From: Lysobacteraceae bacterium
GTDB taxonomy: Bacteria > Pseudomonadota > Gammaproteobacteria > Xanthomonadales > Rhodanobacteraceae
Assembly: GCA_004143945.1 (NCBI GenBank)
Contig: SEHB01000001.1
Location: 434,001 to 498,000 of the forward strand
Direction of reading: 5' to 3'
DNA length: 64,000 nucleotides
The notes under the pieces were generated by a model. The model saw nothing but the letters and a program-made list of their open reading frames with translations, was not told where the DNA came from and ran no database searches. This document shows, piece after piece, positions 1-8,320 of the stretch; positions within the stretch are counted from its first letter, which is position 1; each line of letters starts with the position of its first letter. The translations under genes and the position numbers were made by a program.

Positions 1-44
1 ATCGCCGTGACGGGACGCTTCAGGCTGAGCTCGGCGAGTGTCAT
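1..44 (-). CDS. Second RND efflux permease, N-terminal fragment (cut by window edge)
   Basis: Only the first 14 codons lie in the window. They read MTLAELSLKRPVTA, which resembles the cytoplasmic start and first helix entry of RND inner-membrane permeases. The ATG at 44 overlaps the TGA of the upstream permease by four bases (ATGA), so the two are translationally coupled. With the adaptor further upstream this suggests an operon of one adaptor and two different permeases, like MdtABC. The identification rests on a short stretch plus context, so the substrate cannot be judged. Confidence 0.7.
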   Translation of the reverse strand, partial: MTLAELSLKRPVTA

Positions 45-3000
45 GCCGGCTCTCCCGCAGTCCCGGCCGCTCCCTCGATCGGCAGCCCGCCGTCGCCGGC
101 CGCCGCATCGGCGAGACGCTGGCGGTTGCGCTGCCCGCGCGCGACGTACCAGGCGTCGCCACGGCGATCGAGCAGGTCGTACACGACCGGCACCACGACG
201 AGCGTGAGCAGCGTCGACACCGCGAGGCCGCCGATCACGGTCAGCGCCATCGGCGCGCGCACCTCCGCGCCTTCGCCGACGGCGAGCGCGAGCGGTGCGA
301 AGCCGATCAGCGTGCACAGCGTCGTCATCACGATCGGACGCAGGCGCGACTCGGCGCCCTGCGCGATCGCCTCGCGCTTGGGCACGCCGGCTTCGCGCAA
401 CTGGTTCACGCGGTCGATCAGCACGATCGCGTTCTTGACCACGATGCCGACCAGCATGATGAGTCCGATGAACACGACCACCGAGATCGCCGAGCCCGAG
501 AGCTTGAGCGCGAGCACGGCGCCGACGGCCGCGAGCGGGATCGAGAACATGATCACGAACGGATGCAGCAGCGACTCGAACTGCGAGGCCATCACGAGGT
601 AGACGAGGAAGATCGCGAGGCCGAGCGCGAACAGCAGCGACGTCACCGAGTCGTCGAGTTCCTCGCTCTGGCCGCCGACCGCGACGCGCACGCCGGCTGC
701 GAGCGGGTGGTCCGCGACGATCCTGTTGACCTCGCCCACCGCGCTCGCAAGATCTCCGCTGCGCAGGTTGGCCGATACCACCGCGACGCGTTCCTGGCTG
801 ATGCGATGGATCTCGCTCGGCCCCTCGCCCGCGACCACGTCGGCGACCGCCGACAGCCGGATCGGCGTGTCGCCCGGCGACTGCGCCGACTCGGTGCTCG
901 CGGCCGGCGTCGCCGCGGCCGCACCCGTGCCGCCGACGGTCGGCGCAGGCACGTAGCCGACGATCAGGTTGCGCACGTCGTCGACGCTGGCACGATCGGC
1001 CAGTTGCGCGCGCACCAGTACGTCGATCTTGCGGTCGCGGAAATCGTAGCGCGTCGCGACTTCGCCCTTGACCTTGCGCACGAGCCGATCCGCGATCTCG
1101 CGCGTGGTGAGGCCGAACGCGGCCGCGCGGTCCTGATCGAATGCGACCTGCACTTCGGGATAGCCGCCTTCGACCGTCGACTTGACGTCGGCGAAACGCG
1201 GCGAGGCGCGCATGAGCTCGGCGAGCTTCTGCCCGCCCTTGGCCAGCGCGTCGAGGTCGTGGCCGCGGATTTCCACTTCGAGCGGCGCGGAGAAGCTGAA
1301 GAGTTGCGGACGCGCGAACTTGACGCTGGCATCGGTGCGCGTGAAGCCGCTGCGCAGGCGCTCGACTTCGGCCGCTTCGATCGCCTTGCTGCCGCCATCG
1401 ACGAGCGCGATCGACAGCCGCGCGATGTTCTCGCCGGAATCGGTCGGGCTCGCATCGAGGCGCGTGCCGGTGCCGGCCACGCCGTAGATCGAGGCGACGC
1501 CGGGATCCTTCGCATGGCGCGCGGAGACGTCGGCGACGACCGCGTCGGTCTGCGCGAGCGGCGTGCCCGGTGGCAGCGTGATCGTCATGTCGAAGCGTCC
1601 CTGCGCGAGCTGCGGGATCAGGTCGAGCCCGAGCGACGGCACCAGCGCCATCGTCGCGACGAATGCGGCACCCGCGAACGCGAGCACGCGCCAGGGATGC
1701 GCGAGCGCCGCCGGCAGGCGTCGATGGTAGAACGAGGCCGCGCGATCGTACGGCAGCGTGACGCCGCGACCGATGAAACGCAGCGCGCGCCCGAACACGC
1801 GTCCGAACACGCCGGAGACCGCCGCGACGAGCCACGCGATCGCGCGCGGCAGCGTCTGGAACACGAGTTCTCCGACCCAGCGCGCGGCGACGACGAGACC
1901 GCGCAGCACGCGGTTGCGCGGCAGCGCACGCGACGCCGCCTGCGGCTCGTCGCGGTAGGCCAGCGGCGAGCGGCCCTTGAGCGAGGCGAGCATCGGGATC
2001 AGCGTCATCGCGACGACCAGCGAGATCAGCATCGCGAACGTGATCGTCAGCGCCTGGTCGCGGAACAGCTGGCCCGCGACGCCCTGCACGAACACCAGCG
2101 GGAAGAACACCGCGACCGTGGTCAGCGTCGAGGCCGTCACGGCCATGCCGACTTCGGCGGTGCCGCGCACCGCGGCCTCGAGGATCGATGCGCCCTTCTC
2201 GCGCAACCGCGCGATGTTCTCCAGCACCACGATCGAATCGTCGACGACCATGCCGGTCGCGAGCGCGAGCCCGCCGAGTGACATCACGTTGAGCGACAGG
2301 TCGAGCTGGTCCATGAAGAAGAACGTCGCGATCAGCGAGACCGGCAGCGACAGCGAGATGATGAACGTGCTCCACGCATCGCCGAGGAAGAAGAAGATGA
2401 TCAGGATCGCGAGCACGCCACCGAGCAGTGCGTCGAATTTCACCTCGTCGAGCGCATGCTGGATGAAGACCGACTGGTCCTCGATCGTCGTCAGGCGCGC
2501 ACCGGATGGCAGCGACGCCTTGAGCCGCTCGAGCTGCACCTTGACCGCGTCGGCCACCGCGACGGTGTTCGCGTCGCCCTCCTTGTAGATCGCGAGCTCG
2601 ACCGCTTCGTTGCCGTCGATGCGCACGATGCCTTCGCGTTCCTTGTAGCCCTGGCGGATCTCGGCGATGTCCTTCAGCCGGATCGGCACGCCGCCGTCGA
2701 TCTTGACCAGCATTTCGCGCATCTCGTCGAGCGAGCGGAACTGGTTGATCGTGCGCACGAGGAAGCGCTGGCTGCCCTCGTCGATGCGACCACCCGAGGC
2801 GTTGACGTTCTCGTTGCGCAGCCGCGTGATCACCTCGTTGATGTCGATGCCGAGCTGGGCGAGGCGCTGCTGGTCGATCGCGACGTCGATCTCGTCCTCG
2901 AGGCCGCCGCCGACCTTGACCGCGGCGACGCCGGTCACCGGCTCGATGCGCTTCTTGAGTTCCTCGTCGGCGAACCGCCGCAGCTGCTTCAGCTGCACCT

Positions 3001-3451
3001 CGCCGATGTCGCGGCCGGCCTCCACGCTGAGGCCGAGCCGGATGATCGGGTCGGTCGACGGATTGAAACGCAGCAGCAGCGGCTTCTTCGCCTCGAGCGG
3101 CAATTGCAGCGTGTCGAGCTTGTCGCGCACCTCGAGGCTCGCCATGTCCATGTCGGTGCCCCAGGCGAACTCGAGCACGACGTCGGACTGTCCGGTGCGC
3201 GAGACCGAGTGCACCTTGCGCACGTTCTTGACCACGCCGACCGTCTCTTCGACCGGCTGGCTGATGAGATTCTCGATCTCCATCGGCGCCGCGCCTTCGT
3301 AGTCGGTGCGGACGGTCAGGGTCGGATAGGAAAGATCGGGCAACAGGTTGACCTTGAGTCCGGCCAGTCCGATCAGGCCGAACAACACCAGGGTCACCGT
3401 CATCATCCCGATCGTGACGCGCCTGCGCGTCGCGAGTTCGGGCAGGTTCAC
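41..3451 (-). CDS. RND family efflux transporter permease
   Basis: Inner-membrane proton-driven pump subunit of the AcrB/MdtB type. The 1136 residues show the usual layout: a first helix near residues 12-32, a large periplasmic porter domain to about 335, helices 2-6, a second periplasmic domain and helices 8-12. The proton-relay acid pair is present in helix 4 as MVVDDS (D404, D405). It is longer than the usual 1020-1060 residues. An extra segment of about 85 residues with hydrophobic and arginine-rich stretches lies around 490-575, before helix 7, and an Ala/Thr-rich insert lies in the second porter domain. The ATG overlaps the adaptor stop by four bases. It lacks the cysteine/methionine-rich signs of a metal pump, so drug or solvent export is more likely. 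Confidence 0.93.
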   Translation of the reverse strand: MNLPELATRRRVTIGMMTVTLVLFGLIGLAGLKVNLLPDLSYPTLTVRTDYEGAAPMEIENLISQPVEETVGVVKNVRKVHSVSRTGQSDVVLEFAWGTDMDMASLEVRDKLDTLQLPLEAKKPLLLRFNPSTDPIIRLGLSVEAGRDIGEVQLKQLRRFADEELKKRIEPVTGVAAVKVGGGLEDEIDVAIDQQRLAQLGIDINEVITRLRNENVNASGGRIDEGSQRFLVRTINQFRSLDEMREMLVKIDGGVPIRLKDIAEIRQGYKEREGIVRIDGNEAVELAIYKEGDANTVAVADAVKVQLERLKASLPSGARLTTIEDQSVFIQHALDEVKFDALLGGVLAILIIFFFLGDAWSTFIISLSLPVSLIATFFFMDQLDLSLNVMSLGGLALATGMVVDDSIVVLENIARLREKGASILEAAVRGTAEVGMAVTASTLTTVAVFFPLVFVQGVAGQLFRDQALTITFAMLISLVVAMTLIPMLASLKGRSPLAYRDEPQAASRALPRNRVLRGLVVAARWVGELVFQTLPRAIAWLVAAVSGVFGRVFGRALRFIGRGVTLPYDRAASFYHRRLPAALAHPWRVLAFAGAAFVATMALVPSLGLDLIPQLAQGRFDMTITLPPGTPLAQTDAVVADVSARHAKDPGVASIYGVAGTGTRLDASPTDSGENIARLSIALVDGGSKAIEAAEVERLRSGFTRTDASVKFARPQLFSFSAPLEVEIRGHDLDALAKGGQKLAELMRASPRFADVKSTVEGGYPEVQVAFDQDRAAAFGLTTREIADRLVRKVKGEVATRYDFRDRKIDVLVRAQLADRASVDDVRNLIVGYVPAPTVGGTGAAAATPAASTESAQSPGDTPIRLSAVADVVAGEGPSEIHRISQERVAVVSANLRSGDLASAVGEVNRIVADHPLAAGVRVAVGGQSEELDDSVTSLLFALGLAIFLVYLVMASQFESLLHPFVIMFSIPLAAVGAVLALKLSGSAISVVVFIGLIMLVGIVVKNAIVLIDRVNQLREAGVPKREAIAQGAESRLRPIVMTTLCTLIGFAPLALAVGEGAEVRAPMALTVIGGLAVSTLLTLVVVPVVYDLLDRRGDAWYVARGQRNRQRLADAAAGDGGLPIEGAAGTAGEPA

Positions 3452-4665
3452 GACGCGTTTGCTCCCGCCGGAACCGCCGCAAGGGCCTGTGGCGTGTCCC
3501 CGATCACCTGGACTTCGGTGCCGTCGCGCACGGCATTGCGCCCTGTCGTGATCACGCGTTCGCCGTCGGCGAGGCCATCGCGGATCTCGACGCGATCGCC
3601 TTCGGAATAGCCGGTCTTCACGACGCGGCGCTTGGCCACGAAGTGCGGCTGCGCGGCCTTCGACTCGGCAGCGACGGCTTCGCCCTTCTTGCCCTTGCCC
3701 GCGTCCTTGGCATCTTTCGCGTCGGGCGCCGCAACGGGTGCCGGCTCGACCACGAACACCGCGCTTTCACCGTCTTCCTCGACCAGTGCGTTGCGCGGGA
3801 CCACGAGTGCATCGTGGCGCTGGTCGTAGGCGACTTCGATGCGCCCGAACATGCCGGGCTTGAGCGTCTGGGTGGTGTCGCGGAACTCGCAGGTCGCGCG
3901 GAACGTGCCGCTCGCGGCATCGACGACCGGCGCGATGCGCGCGATCAAGCCTTCGAAGCCGCGACCGCCGAGCGCATCGACCTTCATGTTCACGGCCTGT
4001 CCCGCCTTGAGCATGTGGAGGTTGCGTTCGGGCACGTTGAGCACCGCCTGCAGCGGATCGAGGTCGACGACGTCGAACAGCGCCTGGTTCGCCTGCACGA
4101 GGTTGCCGACCTTGATGTGGCGGCGCGCGATGACGCCGGAAATCGGCGCGGCCACTCGTGTCCACGACAGTTCGAGCCGCGCGCCCTCGACGATCGCGCG
4201 CTGCGCCTCGAGATCGTACTTCATGCTGTCGTAGTCGGCCTTCGGCGTGATCTTGAGCGCGAATCCCTTCTCGGCCTTGTCGTAGGCGGCCTGCGCCTTG
4301 CGCAGGGTCGCCGAGGCCTGCGCGAGCTTGTTGCGCGCGGAATCGTCGTCGAGCGCGAGCAGCAGCTGGCCCTTCTCGACGTACATGCCCTCTTCCACCG
4401 GCAGCTGCAGCACGATGCCGCTGGTCTTGGCGACGACGCTGGCCTGCCCGACTGCCTCGAGCGTCGCCGTGCCCGAATAGTTGGCGGTGATCGACTGGTG
4501 CGTGGCCGAGGCGACTTCGACCGGGATCGACGCCTTGGCGGCCGTGTCCGCGGCGGGCCCACCTCCGCCGCAGGCAGCCAGCGCAAGGGCCAGCGAAAGC
4601 GGGAACACGGTGCGAAGCGGGCCTGAATGACGGCGGGACAGCGGGGAAACGCGAGTCGTGCGCAT
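3448..4665 (-). CDS. RND efflux periplasmic adaptor (membrane fusion) lipoprotein
   Basis: 405-residue adaptor that bridges the RND permease to an outer-membrane channel. The N-terminus has a basic region, a hydrophobic stretch and a lipobox LALAAC with the acylated cysteine at residue 32. It then shows the biotinyl-lipoyl half-motifs (GIVLQLPVEEGMYVEKGQ; AAPISGVIARRHIKVG), a short coiled-coil hairpin, a beta-barrel and a C-terminal membrane-proximal domain. A Lys/Ala/Asp-rich linker interrupts the last domain at about 305-335. It is the first gene of the leftward operon, upstream of two permeases. No outer-membrane factor gene is seen, so the pump probably borrows a TolC elsewhere. Confidence 0.93.
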   Translation of the reverse strand: MRTTRVSPLSRRHSGPLRTVFPLSLALALAACGGGGPAADTAAKASIPVEVASATHQSITANYSGTATLEAVGQASVVAKTSGIVLQLPVEEGMYVEKGQLLLALDDDSARNKLAQASATLRKAQAAYDKAEKGFALKITPKADYDSMKYDLEAQRAIVEGARLELSWTRVAAPISGVIARRHIKVGNLVQANQALFDVVDLDPLQAVLNVPERNLHMLKAGQAVNMKVDALGGRGFEGLIARIAPVVDAASGTFRATCEFRDTTQTLKPGMFGRIEVAYDQRHDALVVPRNALVEEDGESAVFVVEPAPVAAPDAKDAKDAGKGKKGEAVAAESKAAQPHFVAKRRVVKTGYSEGDRVEIRDGLADGERVITTGRNAVRDGTEVQVIGDTPQALAAVPAGANAS

Positions 4666-4988
4666 GGCGGCGGGGCCCTAGTGAACTGTAGTGTTATACT
4701 AGACTACATCACTATCATAGCGCAAGGGTGACTTACGACCCATCCGGGTCACCCAGGCACGGTCCATTCCAGAGGATCGCGGTGCGGATGCTGCGCCGTC
4801 GCGATGCCACTGTCGTGAGCCGGTAGTCACGCAGTCGGCATCCACGGATGCGAAACGGCAGCGCAGAGTTGCATCGACTTCATCGTCGACCGGTCACGCA
4901 CTGACCACGGTGGCCCTGCGCGTGCGATGGCCGCTATACTCGGCCGGATAGATCGCCTGCGCCGTCCAACCTCGTTGTCCGGAATCGA
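4666..4988. other. Divergent intergenic region between efflux operon and cytochrome genes
   Basis: 323 nt without a gene. The left end carries the efflux operator described separately. The rest (about 4720-4988) must hold the promoter for the rightward cytochrome genes, but no convincing -35/-10 pair stands out. A leftward open frame entering from 5675 is the shadow of the cytochrome genes. Confidence 0.5.
4679..4714 (-). promoter_or_regulatory. Palindromic operator/promoter upstream of the RND operon
   Basis: This AT-rich island lies just upstream of the adaptor start. TGTAGT (4687-4692) and ACTACA (4703-4708) form a perfect inverted repeat with a 10-nt spacer. A nested TAGT/ACTA pair is at 4689-4701, and outer TAGTG (4679) and CACTA (4710) add a third layer. 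Read on the minus strand the centre contains TATAAC, a good -10 element. A TetR-type repressor site covering the promoter is the natural reading, but no regulator gene is present in the window. Confidence 0.5.
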
Positions 4989-5309
4989 ATGATGACCCGA
5001 GCGCTCCTGCTTGCCGTACTGTTGTCCGCTTCCCTGCCCGTCGCAGCCGCCGAAAAGGGCGACGCGGCCGCCGGAAAGACCAAGGTCTACACCTGCCATG
5101 GTTGCCACGGCATCACCGGCTGGAAGAATTCCTACCCGAATTACCACGTGCCGAAGATCGGCGGCCAGAACTACGAATACCTCGTCGCCGCGCTGACCCA
5201 GTATCGCAAGGGCGAGCGCGTGCATCCGACGATGCAGGCCCAGGGCGAGAGCCTTTCGGACGCCGACATCCGCGACATCGCCACCTACCTCTCCAGCCTC
5301 GCGCCCTGA
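4989..5309 (+). CDS. Small periplasmic monohaem cytochrome c (class I)
   Basis: 106-residue c-type cytochrome. A signal peptide spans about residues 1-21, with cleavage likely after the Ala run. The covalent haem site is CHGCH (C36, C39, H40) and a candidate distal ligand is the Met in HPTMQAQ. The fold is a single class I domain of the cytochrome c553/c4-half type, so it probably shuttles electrons in the periplasm towards a terminal oxidase. A second similar cytochrome follows 33 nt downstream in the same direction, suggesting co-transcription. The start is the first of two adjacent ATGs and the choice between them is open. Confidence 0.9.
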   Translation: MMTRALLLAVLLSASLPVAAAEKGDAAAGKTKVYTCHGCHGITGWKNSYPNYHVPKIGGQNYEYLVAALTQYRKGERVHPTMQAQGESLSDADIRDIATYLSSLAP

Positions 5310-5342
5310 TCCGGGCCGCACTTCGATCGGGACTGCCACGAG

Positions 5343-5696
5343 ATGAAGCGTTACACCGCCCCGCTGTTGTCTGTCGCCCTGCTCGCGTTTTCCGCCGCCG
5401 CCGTCGCCCAGGGCGACATCGAGGCGGGCAAGCAGAAGTCCGCACCGTGCCAAGCCTGCCACGGGGCCGACGGCAAGGCCACCATCGATCCGCAGTACCC
5501 GCGCCTGGCCGGGCAGTACCGCGACTACCTCGCGCGCAGCCTGCACGAGTACAAGGCGGGCGCGCGCGCGAATCCGATCATGGCCGGCTTCGTGGCCACG
5601 CTGTCCGCACAGGACATCGAGGACCTCGCGGCCTATTACGCGAGCCTTCCGGGCGAAGAGCTGTTCGACCTGCACAACCGCGTGCAGGGAAACTGA
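5343..5696 (+). CDS. Small periplasmic monohaem cytochrome c (class I)
   Basis: 117-residue cytochrome c with a signal peptide (about 1-22) and a haem motif CQACH (C36, C39, H40), at the same position as in the preceding cytochrome. The putative distal Met is in NPIMAGF. The sequence looks like one half of a dihaem cytochrome c4, with the typical ADGK after the haem site and a C-terminal helix DIEDLAAYYASLP. Together the two genes resemble a split c4, acting as periplasmic electron carriers. The stop lies two bases from the nfuA stop, which converges on it. Confidence 0.9.
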   Translation: MKRYTAPLLSVALLAFSAAAVAQGDIEAGKQKSAPCQACHGADGKATIDPQYPRLAGQYRDYLARSLHEYKAGARANPIMAGFVATLSAQDIEDLAAYYASLPGEELFDLHNRVQGN

Positions 5697-5697
5697 T

Positions 5698-6294
5698 TCA
5701 ACCGCGCGCTTCGCCGCGGTAGTACGGCCGACTGCCGCTCGCGTGGTCGGTCGCGTCGCTGACGCCCGTGATTTCGGGCACGCGTTGCTTCAGCGTCTGC
5801 TCGACGCCGCCGCGCAGCGTGCGATCGACCATCCCGCAACCGTGGCAGCCGCCGCCGAACTGCAGCACGACGATGCCCTCGGCGGTGACTTCGCGCAGGC
5901 TCACGCGTCCACCGTGGGAGGCGAGCTGCGGGTTGATCTCCGATTCGATCACGTGCCGGACGCGCTCGATCACGCTGGCGTCGCCCGCGGGCACGCTGCC
6001 GCGCAGCGCAGGCGCGCGGATCGTCAGTTCGCCGCCGGTTTCCGACCGCACGTAGTCCACGGTGGCGCCGTCGAGGAACGGCACGCTGTGTGCGTCGATG
6101 AACAGCGAAAAGCCCTCGCATTCGACTTCCCAGTCGCTGCCGTCGCGGTCACCCGGCTCGCTGAATTCGAGCTGGCAATCACCGCGCGCGGTACCGGCGT
6201 CGACGGCGACGACACGGATGCCGAGTCCGGCGATGTCCTGTTGTTCGACGAGCTTGCGAAAGTGCTGCTGGGCGGAGCTTGATAGCGAGATCAT
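5698..6294 (-). CDS. nfuA: Fe-S cluster biogenesis protein NfuA
   Basis: 198 residues, close to the E. coli protein in length. An N-terminal degenerate A-type (HesB-like) domain (about 1-95) lacks the cysteines of true A-type carriers, and a C-terminal Nfu domain carries CHGC (C150, C153), the ligands for a [4Fe-4S] cluster bridged between two subunits. The protein delivers clusters to apo-enzymes and acts under oxidative or iron stress. It is a single gene facing the cytochrome pair. The ATG at 6294 fits the family N-terminus. Confidence 0.95.
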   Translation of the reverse strand: MISLSSSAQQHFRKLVEQQDIAGLGIRVVAVDAGTARGDCQLEFSEPGDRDGSDWEVECEGFSLFIDAHSVPFLDGATVDYVRSETGGELTIRAPALRGSVPAGDASVIERVRHVIESEINPQLASHGGRVSLREVTAEGIVVLQFGGGCHGCGMVDRTLRGGVEQTLKQRVPEITGVSDATDHASGSRPYYRGEARG

Positions 6295-6406
6295 GTCGGT
6301 GCCGATGTAATCCGTACCAGTTTAGTCCTGAATCGGGCGCATGTCACCCGCGGCTATACTCGTTCGCATCGATGGCGCTGCGGGCGCCGACCTCCGGAGG
6401 CCATGC

Positions 6407-6757
6407 ATGACCGCTCCAACGCTCGAATCGCTGCGCACGCAGCACTGCGTGCCCCGCAAGGGCAAGGACGAAGGCCTCGCGCCGGTACAGGTCGCCGCGC
6501 TGCTGCAACTGCTGCCGGATTGGGAAGCGCTGCCGGGTGGCGACGCGATCCGCGCCGAGTTCCGCTTCGGCGACTACTTCCGCACGATCGCATTCGTCAA
6601 CGCGGTCGCGTCGATCGCGCATCGCGAAGACCACCATCCCGACCTCGAGGTCGGCTACGACCGCTGCATCGTGCGCTACTCCACGCACGATGTCGGGGGG
6701 CTCTCGCTCAACGACTTCATCTGCGCGGCCAAGGTGGGTGACCTGCGGGCGGGTTGA
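6407..6757 (+). CDS. phhB: Pterin-4a-carbinolamine dehydratase
   Basis: 116-residue enzyme that dehydrates 4a-hydroxytetrahydrobiopterin, recycling the pterin cofactor of aromatic hydroxylases. The signature residues are present: EDHHPDLEVGY (histidines 76-77) and THDVGGLSLND (from 93). The start at 6407 is chosen because GGAGG sits at 6396-6400, six bases upstream; an ATG at 6403 is in another frame, and further in-frame codons back to 6341 lack a ribosome site. No phenylalanine hydroxylase gene lies nearby, so the physiological partner is not shown here. Confidence 0.92.
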   Translation: MTAPTLESLRTQHCVPRKGKDEGLAPVQVAALLQLLPDWEALPGGDAIRAEFRFGDYFRTIAFVNAVASIAHREDHHPDLEVGYDRCIVRYSTHDVGGLSLNDFICAAKVGDLRAG

Positions 6758-6805
6758 GATGCGCGCGATCGAGCTTTCCGCGCAGATCGCCCACAGGGTG
6801 GGCTC

Positions 6806-7804
6806 CTACACGGGGCTCGCGCGTTGCAGGGAGTCGATGACCTTCGCGAGTTCCGGCGCCAGCGGCGCGCTGAAACTGTAGCCGCGGCTGCCGAGTTCGA
6901 ACTCGAAGCGCGCCGCGTGCAGGAACAACCGCTTGAGTCCGTGCGCGCGCATCGCCTTGTCGAACTCGCGATCGCCGTATTTCTCGTCGCCCGCGAGCGG
7001 ATGCCCGATGTGCTGCGCATGCACGCGGATCTGGTGCGTGCGTCCGCTCTCGAGTCCCACTTCGACCAGGCTCGCGGCGGCGTAGGCTTCGAGCTCGGTG
7101 AAATTCGAACGCGAGGGCTTGCCCTCCGGATCGACGCGCACCATGCGCTCGCCGCCCTGCAGCACGGACTTGCGCAGCGGCGCATCGACGGTGAGGCGCG
7201 AGCGTGGCAGCCGACCCATGACCAGCGCGAGATAGTTCTTGGTCACGCGCCCTTCGCGGATCGCGGCTTGCAGGCCGGTCAATGCGGAACGCTTGCGCGT
7301 GAGCACGAGCACGCCGCTGGTGTCGCGATCGAGCCGATGCGCAAGTTCGAGCGTGTCGCGCGGGCGCGCCGCGCGCAGCAGTTCGATCGCACCGAAACTC
7401 ACGCCGCTGCCGCCGTGGCTGGCGACGCCAGCCGGCTTGTCGATGACGAGGAACTCGCGGTCCTCGTGGATGATCGCGGCCTCGATGCGGTCGAGCTGGC
7501 TCTCCGCGGGCGGCGCAACCTGGCCTTTCTCGGCCACCCGCACCGGCGGAATCCGCACTTCGTCGCCGGCCACGAGTCGCTGGTCGGGCTTGGCGCGCCG
7601 ACCGTTCACGCGCACCTCACCGGTGCGGCAGATGCGGTAAACGAGGCTGCGTGGCACGCCCTTCAGCCGCCCGGACAGGAAATTGTCGAGGCGCTGCCCG
7701 TCCCGGTCCTCGGGGACCACCACGGTCTGCACCGACGGAGCGGGCTTCGCGTCCGCGGCGGGCGCTGCGCCCGCAGCACGCGCGGGTCGGCCGGCTGGCC
7801 TCAT
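6806..7804 (-). CDS. rluC: 23S rRNA pseudouridine synthase RluC
   Basis: 332-residue RluA-family enzyme that isomerises uridines 955, 2504 and 2580 (E. coli numbering) in 23S rRNA. An N-terminal S4 RNA-binding domain (VRVNGRRAKPDQRL) is followed by the synthase domain with the catalytic aspartate in HRLDRDTSGVLVLTRK. The ATG at 7804 gives a family-sized protein; an open frame continues to 8038 but has arginine-rich, unrelated sequence. It is divergent from rne, the same arrangement as in E. coli, which supports RluC over RluA or RluD. Confidence 0.93.
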   Translation of the reverse strand: MRPAGRPARAAGAAPAADAKPAPSVQTVVVPEDRDGQRLDNFLSGRLKGVPRSLVYRICRTGEVRVNGRRAKPDQRLVAGDEVRIPPVRVAEKGQVAPPAESQLDRIEAAIIHEDREFLVIDKPAGVASHGGSGVSFGAIELLRAARPRDTLELAHRLDRDTSGVLVLTRKRSALTGLQAAIREGRVTKNYLALVMGRLPRSRLTVDAPLRKSVLQGGERMVRVDPEGKPSRSNFTELEAYAAASLVEVGLESGRTHQIRVHAQHIGHPLAGDEKYGDREFDKAMRAHGLKRLFLHAARFEFELGSRGYSFSAPLAPELAKVIDSLQRASPV

Positions 7805-8320
7805 GCAGCCACCCCGACGCCCGCTTTCACGGCGTGTGCCCGGCGCGCGCCGGCACGCCCCCCGGCGCCCGGCCCCGGAACCGTGCCCGCACCGGGTCGA
7901 CGATGCGAGGCGGCGTCTCGATTTGTGGCCGAAGTCTGTGTCTTCATTGAATAATTCTTCCCCGGACTGGTATGCTTCGCCGGCGTGTCGCGCCGTTCCG
8001 GGCCCCATCCGCGGGAGCCTGGAGCTGACATGACGCACTCGTCCGTTCCGACCTTCCGCACTTCGTGCAGCCGAACTCCATCGGAGCGCTGCGTGGGGCG
8101 GGAAGCCATCGTAGCGGCTCGGGTCGAGGATTGCTCACCGTCGCAAGGACGGTGCGGGGTCCACGGGGACGCAACCACCTGAACGAACTGCCGGCGCGCG
8201 GAAGCGCCGGTCGAAAACAGCCAGGCGCCCCTGCCGCCGTCGGCCCGCGAAACGCGGGCAACGCTTGCGCGACATCGCGCAGCATCGACGGCAGTCGAGC
8301 GCCGACAAGGAAAAACGACA
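7805..8320 (+). promoter_or_regulatory. rluC-rne intergenic region containing the long rne leader
   Basis: 516 nt without a convincing gene. The left part belongs to the rluC upstream region. From about 7983 the sequence is likely the rne 5' leader. In E. coli the equivalent leader folds into hairpins that RNase E itself binds, giving feedback control of its own mRNA. The leader here is GC-rich and able to fold, but the specific E. coli hairpins cannot be matched by eye. Confidence 0.45.
7947..7976 (+). promoter_or_regulatory. Candidate rne promoter with extended -10
   Basis: TTGAAT (7947-7952) and TATGCT (7971-7976) are separated by 18 bases, and TGG directly precedes the -10 to form an extended -10 element. 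Transcription would begin near 7983. This would give rne an untranslated leader of about 338 nt, similar to the long leader known for E. coli rne. Confidence 0.5.

Noticed and set aside
38-2281. Long rightward frame (747 codons) opposite the RND permease
   Set aside because: Composition is rich in Arg, His, Asp and Glu as expected from the complement of GC-rich codons; the permease on the other strand is complete and recognisable.
4827-5675. Leftward 282-codon frame across the cytochrome genes
   Set aside because: Both cytochromes on the other strand have signal peptides and haem motifs; this frame has none.
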